Shown piece after piece: positions 1 to 11,636 of a stretch of 64,000 nt of DNA (within the stretch, counting starts at the first letter, position 1; each line of letters begins with the position of its first letter). Under the pieces are notes generated by a model. It did not search any database. It had not been told where the DNA came from and saw only the letters and a program-made list of their open reading frames with translations. The stretch covers positions 144,219,167 to 144,283,166 of the forward strand of contig JAYESD010000002.1 in NCBI GenBank assembly GCA_036927565.1, written 5' to 3'. The DNA is from Tuctoria greenei. Lineage: Eukaryota > Streptophyta > Magnoliopsida > Poales > Poaceae. Made by a program: the position numbers and the translations under genes.

Positions 1-1290
1 CCACTCAATTTAATTATGCATGGATGAGACTATGGTCAACATGAACTGGTTAAATATGATATGGTAATGGGTGATCTAAGCAAGCCTGGTATGTGGATGG
101 GTTGGATGTTATGGTGGTTTGCTTGCTTTAGATCTAAGGACTGGTTCATGCGAGAATAAGCCAGGATTACAGTGCCACCACGAGGCCAAGTATGGGTGCG
201 GCGTAGCTGATTAATTAGGGCTTTGCTAGTGCTGTTTGGACCATTGTGGATGCTCGGGGAAGGAGTAGTCAAATTGGGTTTGTTGATGATTGGTGGGACT
301 ACCCTAGGATCCGAATGGCTCAAGAGGGGGCCCTTGGTTGAAGATGTGCTCAGTTGGAGGCATCGCCACCGGTGAAACTTCAGTGGGGTCTAAATAGGCT
401 AGTAATTCCTTTGTAAAGGCTATTTTGTGATCTCTTGGCCATACACCAAAGGAAGTGTAATTGGCATGAGGGAGGTTCTTTAGTCGCCGACGGGTGATGA
501 AATCACAAACACGTGGGTAAAGAGGTACAAACTCTGCAGAGACTATTAAAACTATCACGATAGTCGTGCTCCCGGTTATGAGCGCCTAGATGACCTACAT
601 GATTAGACGGAATTTGGTAATTGGGATGGTAATGTTTATGGTAATGGTTATGGATGGTTATGGATTTGTTTCTTGTATTGAATATAGTTATTGGCAAATG
701 GTGAAATCTGGAATTATTGATGAAGATGGTGAACTATGGATTGGTATTGTGATATTATTTATGATTATGATGGGTTTACTTCACATACAAGTAATATACT
801 GCTTTTCAAATGTTTTAATGTACTTTTCAGCACTTTGCCATTATTATTGTCGTCATTTGAATCAGCCACATGTCATACTTTCCACACTTGCTGAGTACGA
901 CATGTACTCCCTCTTGCAATCCCCCCCCAATACTTGCAGGTCAGGATTGGGAGTTTAATGATGATAATGCGGAGTTCTAGGCCGTGTCTACCGTCAGCTT
1001 AGCCTGTGGTGTTGATTGGAGCTGTGCATACATACCCTATCGCTTATGCTACTTAGTTGCTTAGTTTTCTTAATTAGTTTATTTCCGCTGCATTAGTTGA
1101 ACTTGTCGTTAAAATTCATTAGAGCTTGTATTCAAGGATAATCTAGGTTGTGTAATAAAATTTTGTTAATTAATCTTGCTCTGTGGTAATTTTCTGTATA
1201 TCGTTCGTGATTGCACTCGTGTATGTGTGATGAACATCCTGGGCACACATATGCGTTAGCATGGTTCATTGTTCGGAACCGGGCGTCACA
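1..1290 (+). mobile_element. Right part of a Ty3/gypsy LTR, same family as element D
   Basis: The stretch aligns along its whole length with 56640-57863, the right half of the LTR of element D. Shared blocks include the CAAGC-rich segment near 80, the GATCTAAGGA block near 130, the CTTGCTGAGTA block near 887 and the CATCCTGGGCACACA block near 1233. It ends in GTCACA, as D's LTR does, and element A sequence follows at once. A poly(A)-like AATAAAAT lies near 1153. The left part lies outside the window, so it could be a solo LTR or the 3' LTR of a whole element. GAGAA (1291-1295) would be the right TSD copy. No real coding region is seen. Confidence 0.85.
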
Positions 1291-1329
1291 GAGAAATACT
1301 TAAGTGAGAAGCCTTTGAGTGAAAATTCC

Positions 1330-1760
1330 CTAGGGACCGGACTTGTTCGACCCCAAGCCGGACTAGTTTGTGTGGCCAGAATAGTCCATTATAGGACAGA
1401 CTAAAGGTCTCTATTGGAGTTAGGACTCTTCCGTATGGGTACGGACTAATCCGTTCTACCTTGGTGACCGTCATTGGAGCTAAGTCGTGGGAGGCCGGAC
1501 TTGTCTGCCCAATTGGCCAGACCTGTTCGAACCCCCCACGGTAGTCTGTTTTGGGACAGGCTAAAGGTTTCTATCCTAGTTCGGGCTTTCTATCCTTAGT
1601 GTGATATCCCGGAGCCAAGTCATGGGAGGTCGGACTTGTACGCCTCAAGGGTCGGACTAGTCCGGGCTCTCCCAGAGAAGTCTGTTTCTAGCCATACTAA
1701 AGCATTCTTCCAACTTCGGACTAGTCCGTTTATGGTCGGACCAGTCCGGGTTGCCATGAC
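1330..1760 (+). repeat. Degenerate array of the palindromic motif CGGACTAGTCCG in U3 of element A
   Basis: Copies such as CCGGACTAGTTTG, CGGACTAATCCG, CCGGACTTGTCTG and CGGACTAGTCCG recur at irregular spacing of roughly 20-60 bp. The same motif returns at 2538-2572 and at 8245-8402. The array lies just upstream of the TATA box at 1915. It is less regular than the equivalent array in element B (42344-42835). Confidence 0.8.
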
Positions 1761-1914
1761 CGTTTGAAATTCAAACGCTTGGCGGGGACGTCATCTCATT
1801 TGTCGATCAGTGACGTCGAATTGTCGGTGGTCCCAAAAGGTTGGGCTAGTTTGTGGTCCAGGGCCGGACTAATTTGGGTTTGTGTTGTTGGCAACAGTTA
1901 GTTGTCGGGTCCCC

Positions 1915-1922
1915 TATAAAAA
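1915..1922 (+). promoter_or_regulatory. TATA box of element A LTR promoter
   Basis: TATAAAAA lies in the LTR about 150 bp downstream of the palindrome array and about 730 bp before the LTR end. Element B has a TATA at the matching place in both LTRs. Confidence 0.65.
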
Positions 1923-2650
1923 GGGGATGTCGGCTTCCATTTGAAATATCTTGAACCCTTCCAAAGCCTTCTACTCTGCCTACTTGCCCTCTAAGACCAA
2001 ACCTTGAAGAGATTAGGGTTTGGAAAGGAGAGTGAAGGAAGATCATTGTGCATTGGCTCTCAGTTTGATCTCTTGCACTTGGTGTTGCGTTTTGTGGCTT
2101 GTGTGAGTTGAGCTTCGTGTGCTCCTTGCTGTATTCATTTGTGGGAGCCTCAACTTGTGAGAATCCCCAAAAACATAGTCATTACCCTTTGTTATAGTGG
2201 AAACCAAGCTCGCCATTGTGGTGGCTTGGTGAGAAGAGGGTCAAGTGAGACCTGGTCCTTGTGTGGACTTCTCAACGTGGATGTAGGCTTCTTTGTGGAG
2301 CTGAACCATGGGATAAATGGTGTCTCTCTTCTTGCTTTACCTTTCGTAATCACTAGAATTATTTTTAGGGTTCATATCGTTCTTTGTGTCGTTCTTCATT
2401 GAAATCTTGCAACCAATTTGCTTACACTTATTAATCTAAGTTGTACTAGGTTGCTAGACATTGCATCTATCTTTTGTGAACCTAAATTCCGCAAAAACCT
2501 TGTAGAAATCAAGTTTTTAGGTTTTCACCCTATGCTAAGCGGACTAGTCCGGCCCTGACCAGACTAGTCCGGCCTTAGAGTTTTAATCTTGTTTGATTAA
2601 GCAATTTCGGTTAATATTGCCTATTCACCCCCCTTTAGGCGACTTTCAAT

Positions 2651-2662
2651 TGGTATTAGAGC
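2651..2662 (+). other. Primer binding site of element A
   Basis: TGGTATTAGAGC starts 2 bases after the LTR end. It differs by one base from the TGGTATCAGAGC complementary to the 3' end of initiator tRNA-Met that primes most plant copia elements. Confidence 0.8.
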
Positions 2663-2700
2663 TGATCTCTCTACCAGGAGTCTGACAACTAGGAGAGGAG

Positions 2701-5000
2701 ATGGCCGGAAGGGGTGACAACGAGGTCCTAGTGATCGTCGACAACGACAAGACAAAGAATGTTGATGTGCTTCAAGATGATCCCAATGATGATGAGGAAG
2801 TGTGTCTACTCCAGGCGCGACTTCGTGAGAAGCTAGGTCTTCCCAAGTAGGAGACCAAGGTGATCGATCCAATCAACAACAACAATGGGAGTAGTTCACA
2901 AGACTACTCCTGATATCCTTTCAACTATGAGCGATTAACTGCTAGCAATCACTATTTGTCTATTCGTATTGGGAAACCTCCCCAACTTGATGGAAATGAT
3001 TACTCTATGTGGAAGCATAACATGAAAATGCATCCCATTTCCTTAAACCCTAGTTTGTGGCAAATTGTCTTGACAGGTGTTCATCTTCCCAAGAATGAGG
3101 AAGATGTTACCCCAGAGCAAGCTGTGCTACTCCATCGCAATGCTCAAGCGGTTGGAGTGATCACCTCCTCATTGAGTTGAGAGGAGTTCAACTAGATTGA
3201 AGGGTTGGAGGTGGCCAGATAAATATGGGACACGCTCAAGACGACACATGAGGGCAACCGTGGTATTAGGGAGGCAAAGATCGAAATGATTGAAGGAGAA
3301 CTTGGGAGGTTCACTATCATGGATGGTGAGACCCCCCCCAAGACATTTACAACCACCTCAAGGCCCTCATCAACAAGAGTTGATCTTATGGAAGCACCCG
3401 ATGGACGGACCATGAAGTGGTGAAGAGGATGATTCGGGCATTCATGCCTCAAAATTTCACTCTTTGCTTACTAATTCGTGGAAGTCAGGGGTTCCACAAG
3501 ATGACTCCAAAAGAAGTGCTAGGGATAATCATAAACCATGTGATGATGGAGCAAGAGGCTATGTCCTACAACGACCTTCAAAAACTCTCCTCCTCCAAGA
3601 AGAGAGATATTGCAATCAAGGCAACGTCCTCAAGATCCCAGGAAAAAGGAGAGAGTGATGAAGAGAGCCCCGACACTGATGAGGACGAGGCACTCTTCAT
3701 CAACAACTTCAAGGGGATGTTGAGAAGGAGGAGGGGGAGCTACCATCGTGGAGGCAAGAGCAAAGAAAAGCACAAGACAAGATCAAAGAGGGTTTGCTAC
3801 AATTGTGGGGAATACGACCACTTCATTGTGGATTTCCCACATAAAGAGAACAAGAAGAAGAAGGAGGGCAAGTCTCAAGAGAAGAAATACTTCAAGAAGA
3901 AGAAACAATCGGGACATGCCCACCTCGAGAAGGAGTGAGATTCAAATGAAGACTCCTCCTTCGATGAAGAAGAGAAGATATCAACCATTACTATGAAGAA
4001 GTCAACCACAGAGAACAAGCTCTTCCACAACTTGGAGAACTCAAGTCCAACTTGCCTCATGGCCAAGGAGGGAAGGAAGAAGGTTAAATCTAAACAATAT
4101 TCTTCAATTTCTTCACATGATAATTTTGATAGTAGTAGTGAAAATGAATATATGCGTAAAGATATGAGTAAGAGTACTTTGAAAATATTGGAGACATTGT
4201 CGAATGAGATATTTTAGAAGGAAGTTCTCATCAATCGTCAAGAGGACATGCTCATCCAACAAATGAAGAGATGTCAAGAGTTTAAGGAGCTCTCGGAGCT
4301 TGAAAGAGAAAGAAGCAATGCACTTGAGCGTGAACTCGCTTTGAGCAAGGAAGCTTGCTCAATCCTTGAGAAAACTACAATTGTGCTTAAGGATGAACTT
4401 GTTAGCTTGACAAAAGTTAACAAGATCCTTGAAGCACAAGTGGATTCTCTAAAGGTCAATGCACCCTCTTACTATAAAAGCTCACCTTCCACAAATGTCA
4501 AATCTGAAACATCTCAAACATGCAAGTGCTCTAACTTGATCCTAAAACTTAATGATGAGCTTAAGATGGCACAAAACAACCAAGCACCGAAAGGTGGCAT
4601 CTTTGACAAGGATAAGATGGCATATGCAGGTAGTGCATACACCAACACAAGACATCCTCTTGTCAAAGATGGTCTTGGATTTTCTAGGGAGAAGAGGCAA
4701 AACGCCAAAACTCCCAAGAATGGCAAATAATTGATTGTTTTTGTCAAAGGAGGTTCATACAACAATGAAAAAGTAAAGAACATTCCTATATCTCATAACA
4801 TGCCTAAAAAGGAACCTCTTCCATTGTTTCATGATTTTGATGCTTCATATGTTTTGTTAAGAAACAAGTTTGGAAAACCTTATGCTAGGTATGTTGGGCC
4901 ACACCGCAAGAGTCCACAACCTTGTGTGTGGGTTCCCAAGTGCCTCTTGACTAACATCAAAGGACCAAACACCGCTTGGGTACCTAAAGCCAAGGCGTAA
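2701..5000 (+). pseudogene. gag: gag of element A (broken)
   Basis: Gag forms the cytoplasmic particle that packages element RNA. The start is the ATG at 2701, 39 bases after the PBS, matching the start in B. The gag-polypeptide/DUF4219-like region is recognisable at 2956-3450 (DGNDYSMWKHNMK, NPSLWQIV, IWDTL, EMIEGELGRF). A basic Lys/Arg region and a CCHC zinc knuckle follow at 3795-3836, with the last Cys changed to Phe (TGC to TTC at 3834-3836), which should abolish zinc binding. A Glu/Leu/Ser-rich coiled-coil-like segment lies at 4248-4450. The frame ends in TAA at 4998-5000 after WVPKAKA. Several stops (first near 2848) and frameshifts, one at the C-run near 3340, break it. B gag has the same domain order. 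Confidence 0.85.
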
Positions 5001-5013
5001 TTCTATTTTGTAG
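5001..5013 (+). other. Pyrimidine-rich, AG-ended tract between gag stop and pol (element A)
   Basis: Thirteen bases, TTCTATTTTGTAG, separate the gag TAA from the first pol codons, which are in the +1 frame. Element B has a tract of exactly the same length and shape at 46110-46122. It resembles a 3' splice acceptor. A splicing function is inference. Confidence 0.5.
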
Positions 5014-8008
5014 GCATACTCCTCCGGTGGAACAAAATGGGTTCTTGATAGTGGATGCACAAATCACATGACAGGAGAGAGGAAGATGTTTGTGGACTAT
5101 GAGCAAGATGAAAATCCAAGTGAGGGAATCTACTCTGGGGAAAATAGCCAAGGAAAAATCCATGGCACCGATAAAATTGCTATCCCCTTATCATACCCTT
5201 TCAAATGTCTTACATGTTGATTCACATGATTATAATCTTTTGTCCATATCACAACTATGTGAAAAAGGATATGATTGTCTTTTCACTAATGAAGGTGTGA
5301 CCGTCACAAGAAGAAGCAATGACTCGATTGCTCTTAAGGGTGTACTCAAGGGAAAGCTCTATCTTGTGGACTTCTCCGCGGATAAAGCCCAACTTGATAC
5401 ATGCTTAATTTCAAAAACAAACATGGGATGGCTTTCGCATAGAAGACTGGCCCATGTTAGGATGAGGAATCTGCAAAAACTTCTTAAGGGCGAGCACATC
5501 CATGGTTTAAAAAATGTTGTGTTTGAAAAAGATAGGCCATGTAGCGCATGTCAAGCTAGAAAGCAAGTTGGAGCTCAACATCAATCCAAGAACATCATGA
5601 CGACAAAAAGACCATTGGAGCTTCTACACATGGACCTCTGTGGTCAAATTGCCTACATAAGCATTGGCGGTAACAAATATTGTCTTATAATTGTTGATGA
5701 TTTTTCACGTTTCACTTGGGTATTCTTTTTGCATGATAAGAGTGAGACTGAAGGTGTCCTCAAAAAATAATTAAGGAGAGCTCAAAATGAGTTTTCCTTA
5801 AGGATCAAGACTATAAGGAGTGACAATGGTGCCGAATTCAAGAACACTCAAGTTGAAGAGTTTTTGGATGAATAAGGCATCAAGCATGAGTTCTCGGCCC
5901 CCTAATCCCCTCAACAAAATGGGGTGGCTGAGAGGAAGAATAAGACTCTCATTGATATGTCAAGAACCATGCTTGATCAATATGAGACGTCGGATCGGTT
6001 TTGGGCGAAAGCAGTTAAGACCTCTTTTCATTCCATAAATAGGGTGTATCTCCATCGCATATTGAAGAAGACGTCTTACGAACTTCTAACTATGGAGCAA
6101 GTTGATCGTCATGTGCTAGATCAAGAAGAAGCTCCACAAGTGGTGATACGAAGGATGGCACTTGGAGATATTTGACCACAAGAACAACCTCAAGACTAAA
6201 GTGATCATTCCACACATCAAGCAAACTCTTCCTCAAATAATCAAGCTCAAGACCCTCAAGATGCGCTTCAACAAGATGAAAATGGAGGCATCGATCAAGG
6301 GGGAGATTAAAAAAATGAGGAAGATAAATATGAAGATCCAAGACCTCAAGCACCACACCCAAGAGTACATCAAAGCGTTCGACGGGATCATCTTGTTGAT
6401 AACATCCTTGGAGACATCTCCAAAGGGGTAACTACTCGGTCTCGTGTTACAAAATTTTGTGAACATTACTCTTTTGTTTCTTCTTTGGAGCCTCACAAGG
6501 TTGAAGAAGCACTACCAGATCCGGAAGTGATGATGGCCATGCAAGAAGAGCTCAACAACTTTGAAAGAAATCAAGTATGGGAGCTCGTGAAGAGGCCTAA
6601 TGCGAATGTTATGGGCACCAAGTGGGTGTTCCGCAACAAACAAGATGAGCATGGGGTGGTTACAAGTACAAAGCACGACTTGTGGCCAAGGGGTACTCAC
6701 AAGTCGATGGTTTGGATTTTGATACCTTTGCTCCCGTAGCTAGGCTTGAATCAATTCTTATGTTACTTGCCTTTGCTACTCACCATGATTTTAGGCTATA
6801 CCAAATGGACGTCAAGAGTGCATTCCTCAATGGTCCAATCAAAGAAGAGGTGTATGTGGAGCAACCCCCTTGCTTTGAAGATCAAGAATTCCCATACCAT
6901 GTCTAAAAATTGCGTAAGACTCTCTATGGTCTCAAACAAGCTCCTAGAGCGTGGTATGAGTGCCTTAAAGACTTCTTAACTCAAAATGGTTTCAAAATTG
7001 GGAAGGCGGATTACACTTTATTCACTAAGAATTTCAATGATGATTTGTTTGTTTGCCAAATATATGTCGATGACATTATATTTGGTTCTACTAACAAAAA
7101 TTTTTGTGATGAGTTTTCCAAGATAATGACTAAAAGGTTTGTGATGTCCATGATGGGGTAGTTGAAGTTCTTCCTAGGTTTTCAAGTGAAGCAAATCAAG
7201 GAAGGCACATTTATTATTTAAACAAAGTACACACAAGACATACTCAAGAAGTTTGACATGGACAAAGCCAAACCCATCAAGACTCCAATGGGAACCAATG
7301 GGCACCTCGACCTTAATAAAGATTGTCCATGTGTGGACCAAAAGGTATATCATTCCATGATAGATTCCTTTCTTTACTGATGTGCATCTAGGCCCAATAT
7401 AATGCTAAGTGCTTGTATGTGTGCTCGATTCCAAGCTGCTCCTAATGTGTTTCATTTGACCGCTGTTAAGAGAATTCTTAGGTATTTGGTTCACACACCA
7501 AACCTAGGACTTTGGTACCCAAAGGGTTCTAAGTTCAATCTCATTGGATACTCCGATGCGGATTATGGGGGGTGCAAAGTTGATAGAAAGAGTACCTCTG
7601 GGACTTGCCAATTCCTTGGTAGATCCCTTGTGGCTTGGTCCTCAAAGAAACAAAACTCCATTGCTCCTTCCATAGCCGAAGCAGAGTATGTCGCCACCGG
7701 ATGTTGTTGTGCACAACTTCTTTGGATGCATCAAACTCTTAGGGACTATGGCATAAATGTGCACCATATCCCTGTCCTATGTGACAATGGGAGTGCCATC
7801 AAAATAGTCCACAATCCAGTTGAACATTCAAGGACCACATATCCGCCACAATTTTTTGAGAGATCACTCCATCAAATGAGACATAGCAATTTCCCATGTG
7901 AGAACCAAAAGATAGTTGGACGATATCTTCACCAAGACTCTAGATGAGAAAAGATTTTGTGAACTTAGGAGTGAGCTCAATATCTTAGACTCTCAAAATG
8001 TGGCTTAA
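5014..8008 (+). pseudogene. pol: pol of element A: protease, integrase, reverse transcriptase, RNase H (broken)
   Basis: Protease is marked by VLDSGCTNHMTG (DSG at 5047-5055). A GAG-pre-integrase zinc region (HRRLAH, CSAC) lies at 5440-5560. The integrase core has Asp in LLHMDLCG, Asp in RSDNGAEF and Glu in NGVAERKNK. RT shows KWVFRNKQ, MDVKSAFLNG, LYGLKQAPR and YVDD at 7063-7074. RNase H is the cleanest part (7402-7947: GYSDADYGGC, SWSSKKQ-like, AEAEYVA, LCDN). The frame ends near 8006 after a segment equal to B's end. Breaks include stops at 5768, 6904, 7159 and 7378, several frameshifts, and a deletion near 6090 that joins YELLT to a segment lying about 100 codons further on in B. No functional product is expected. 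Confidence 0.9.
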
Positions 8009-8445
8009 GTCTTGCACATCTGATTGTTACTCGTATTTACTTGAAAATTCACATATGCTTGTGACAAACTTTTCCCCTCAATTTTCTACAAAACTATTTT
8101 GTAATTATTGAATCTTTGTGAATTACGGTCATAGTTTGGTTGTTGATTGTTTACTGACCACGTTTTCAAAGATCTTTTGTGAAAATCTAGTCAAAAGGAT
8201 CAAATCTTTGGTGAAAACCCAATATATGTGTGTTTTCAGCCTTTGGACCGGACTAGTCTGCCCCACTGGCCGGACAAGTTCGGAGTCCTGCTTAGCCGAG
8301 CTCTGATTGAGAAGTCCAAAACTGATTACTCCAGCCCATCAGAGTAGTCCGGACCCTGTCCGTAGGCCGGACAAGTGTGGGTCTCCAGCCGGACTAGTCT
8401 GGCCCCTGGAGACTTAACGTCCTTAGGGGACCCCTGACCTCCTCA
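8009..8445 (+). other. Start of element A post-pol region, with palindromic motifs
   Basis: This stretch corresponds to 49346-49790 of element B. It includes an AT-rich part and then motif copies at 8245-8402 (CCGGACTAGTCTG, GCCGGACAAGTTCG, AGTAGTCCGG). No coding region is seen. It stops at 8445 where the LTR of element E begins. The post-pol ORF of A, if it exists, lies beyond the window. Confidence 0.7.
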
Positions 8446-11400
8446 TGTAAAAGCCCCAAAAATTCATAGTGCAAAGTTCAGATAAGAGAATTAAAAAGAG
8501 TTGAATGGGAAAAAGAAATGAAAATGGAAATTTAAAAATCAAACCAATTCAAACATCAATGGAGGGAAATTTAAATTTTCAAAACATGCTCCTGTTCAGA
8601 CATTGCCAAAATAAAAATCCAAGTTCACCATTAACTTCCAAATATTCCAAATAGCCTCTCTGCAAAGTTTCAAAATTTTTGAAGCACAATTGCTATATAA
8701 TTCAGTGGAAACATTGAATTCTAACAAATTCAAATTCAAATTCAAATTTGAAATTTCATTGAATCTTGATCAATTCAAAGTTTTGATTCCAGAATCAAAT
8801 CCCAGATATTTAGTTAAGCCTATCTGGAAATGTTCATGAATTTTGGACATAAGTTGGTAGGATATTTCCTTAATCAGAGGAAGATAGAGATGAGAGGATC
8901 AGTGGGACCCACTGGCCAGTCTCACAATTGGGGTTGCCGACTCTGTTCTCTGTCTCCCCGCCATTCCATGTGCAGCACCGTGCTCCCAGCTCACAAGCAG
9001 CTGCGTGGAAGTGCTCTTGCATGCTCTCCACATTTCCTTGCCTATATCTCCATTCCCTGACCGAAGTGAAGAAAAACATTCTCTCTGCTCTGTTTCTCCA
9101 TCGCCAGAACAGAAACCGCCGCCTCCATTGTTCTTGCTTCTCACCGATGATTTCAGTGCATTGCAGTTCGGTGCAGACCGGAGGAAGCTGCTAAGTACAA
9201 TTCTCTACCTCCCCCTGTTGTTCCTTGGACATAGCTCTGAGTACCATTGGTGTTTGCCAGTTTTCTCGGACGCCCTCGGAGCACCACCGGCGGACCCTCA
9301 CTGCATCACCGTGGAGCCGACATTCTAGACCGTCTCACGCTTCACCCTCAACTGTAAAAAGGTGCGCCTACTCAAGCTCTTTGTGCTCCCAAGTTTCAAG
9401 TGGAGGCGTGGACTGTAGCTCAAGTATTTCCTGTTTTTTTCCGACAGCAAAACAGAGCCTCGGGTCTAGGTTGTCCTCTTAATTCTCTTTCTATGTGTGA
9501 ACTTTCTCTAATCCAGTTAGTTAATATGTTCACCATTTCCTAATGCACACCTTGACCAAAAATCAGTGGAATCCATCAAGGGATAGCCGAGTTATTCGAG
9601 TTTTCCCCACCGCCTTGGGAAATTCCGTCGGTCCACCGTCGAAGTTGAGGTTTCTGCCTATTCCACCCATTTCACTCCTCATATTCTTCTTCCAAAGGAT
9701 GCTACAAACGTTTCTCATCAATTTCCACAAAGTTTGAGCCACGGAGCAGCGGTTCCGACATCGCCGGAAACCTAGACGCCGCTGCCGCCATCGCGCACGG
9801 GATTCTAGCCATCGCTGGCGTTTGCTGACCTCACCATCGTGCTCAGCATGGGGGATTATGGTTAGGAGGTGAGGGGCATGAGGTTTGGCCCATGGGAATG
9901 GTGGTACGGCAAACTCGCCGGCGTGCGCAGCCGCGCGCCGTCAGGTGCGGCCCGCTCGGGTTCAGCCTGAGGAAGGGGATGACCCCGTGGGCCCCAGCTG
10001 TCAGCCGGTTAAGCGTGGCCGCAGGGATCGGGTGTGGCCTCCGGATCTGGTATGGCCATGCGCTTTAAATCCAGTGGTCCCAGTGTGGCTCCATTCTAGT
10101 TGGCTAAATTCAAAACAATGGGCCAGCCTGAGATTAATTCAAATTTTCCAGTTTATAAATAATTTCAGATTTCAATGGAACTTCTAAAATCCATTCCTAC
10201 TAGTAAATTTGCTCCAATAATTTCAAATAAATTCTGATAGACTCATCTTGATCCCGACTTTGCAGTGGTGCAATTTGTTGGACATGAAAGTCCCAGAATT
10301 TCTATAATTAATTCCTTTGATCTAACTTCTTGGGAAATTAATTACCCCTGCTATGCTAATTGTAAAATTCCCAATTTTGGTCAGGACACTCCTAAGAATA
10401 CCCTTGATCCCCAGTAAAAATTTCATGTTCATTGTACATCATATAATGGGTGAATTGGTGTTGCGATTCTCTATGTCCTTTGAAAAATGAGAAAGAAACT
10501 TTTTCAGAATTTTCCCAAAATTGTAAAATCAATTCCTCCCTGTAGAAATATCAGAAAAATATGAAACAAATTTTCCTATAACCAGTAAAACCTTCTCCAC
10601 CAAGATCATTCACTGTTAGCCACGAAAAAATTACATATTTATTACCAAATTTCAAGGAAATATTTTACTTGTTGGCATTTTAGAGACAACAAGCTTCCTT
10701 GAACATCTCCAATTCTTGGTCCAGATCTTCCTCATAGAACCTATTATCAACTGTAAAAATCCCAAAGCCTATTAAAATCATCTTGTTACCTCATCCGTGG
10801 TTATAAAATCTTTTATATAGTTTCACTATCACTCATGTACTTTATATATTGCATATCATATAGTGACCGAGATCAAGGAGGATCCGGAGGCCTTGGACAG
10901 CATCATCCCGGAGAATAACATTGATACTAACTTGCAGCTAGGCAAGCCCCAGTTTGCATTTAAGTGCTATTTCAAAGTTTCTATTTGTATCACTTTTGTC
11001 TAGGATGGATTTTGTGCATTAGGGCTAAGGCACTTGTTACTCCACTTGCATGACCCACAAATACCATGGAGTATTGGGTAGGTCCACAGCTTGACGAGTA
11101 GAAAAATGAATTGCTATTGTTTTGAGAAATCCGGTAGAAGTCGAGTAGTTGGAATCTACTCGCGAGATAGGATTTTATCACACAGGATGGATTTGATCAA
11201 ATAATAATTTATGAATATGAATTTGAGACCGAGCAGCGGATAGGATGCAACAAGACGTGGTCTCACGTATGTAGCCCAGCTTGTGTCGATTGAGGACCAA
11301 TTTTTGTGTGGCCATGCTAGACAAGTTTGAACTATACCGGATGCATTATGGCTATATGGAAACCAGGAAACCGATGTAATTGGTTAACCTGGGTGTCGAT

Positions 11401-11636
11401 GCTTACCCTACCGTTTATAGGAGTGGGTTGAGGGCAGCAAGGTATAAATATGCCGGTGGGCACAGACACGCTCCGCGCGGGGACCTCCTGCCCGTTACGG
11501 AAGGACCCGTTCGACATTTGGGTTTCCTTTGAAAGGTTGTTGCATACAACATAGTATTGAAGTATGATTTGATCCACTTCCCAAATGGGTGTATGTGATG
11601 AGTTATCCGGGTCTCTACTGATTGCAATCACCGTCC
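8446..11636 (+). mobile_element. Element E: partial long LTR of a Tekay-type chromovirus, cut by element C
   Basis: It begins TGTAAAAGCCCC, very like the LTR starts of element C at 11637 and 39326. It follows the C LTR (with divergence and some indels) to the sequence AATCACCGTCC, which in C's own LTR lies about 3.46 kb from the start. There the LTR is interrupted by the start of C, so about 750 bp of E's LTR plus any internal region should lie to the right of C. Short open frames (for example 9005-9328 and 9885-10187) are not conserved in the C copies and are not called as genes. A run of CAAATT repeats sits at 8727-8755. Confidence 0.82.

Larger units (their letters stand above)
1291..2648 (+). 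repeat. Element A 5' LTR, left end missing
   Basis: The LTR ends in TTTCA directly before a PBS, as B's LTR does at 43641. It holds a palindromic-motif array, a TATA box at 1915, and a C-rich stretch before the PBS (2628-2635) that matches B. The 5' terminus (expected TGAAAG) is not seen because another LTR was inserted into it. No matching 3' LTR is in the window, so its age cannot be read here. Confidence 0.82.
1291..8445 (+). mobile_element. Element A: decayed Ty1/copia retrotransposon, SIRE/Maximus type, both ends lost to later insertions
   Basis: The order is partial 5' LTR, PBS, gag with a CCHC knuckle, aspartic protease, integrase, reverse transcriptase, RNase H, then the start of a post-pol region. 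This is Ty1/copia order (integrase before RT). It closely resembles element B throughout but is more decayed, with many stops, frameshifts and an internal pol deletion. The left end is cut by the gypsy LTR at 1-1290. The right end is cut by the LTR at 8446, so the rest of the post-pol region and the 3' LTR should lie beyond the window. CCTCA (8441-8445) would be the left TSD copy made by element E. Confidence 0.88.

Noticed and set aside
590..958. 122-codon open frame in the left LTR fragment
   Set aside because: The matching part of D's LTR (57220-57560) does not keep the frame. Met-rich, low-complexity translation.
4514..4783. Minus-strand open frames across copia gag (also 44415-44954)
   Set aside because: They are antisense shadows of Lys/Glu/Ser-rich gag codons, rich in Phe, Leu and Ser, with no start context or conservation.
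9005..9328. 107-codon frame in the E LTR, Pro/Ser-rich
   Set aside because: Not conserved in the C LTR copies. No domain. Likely chance.
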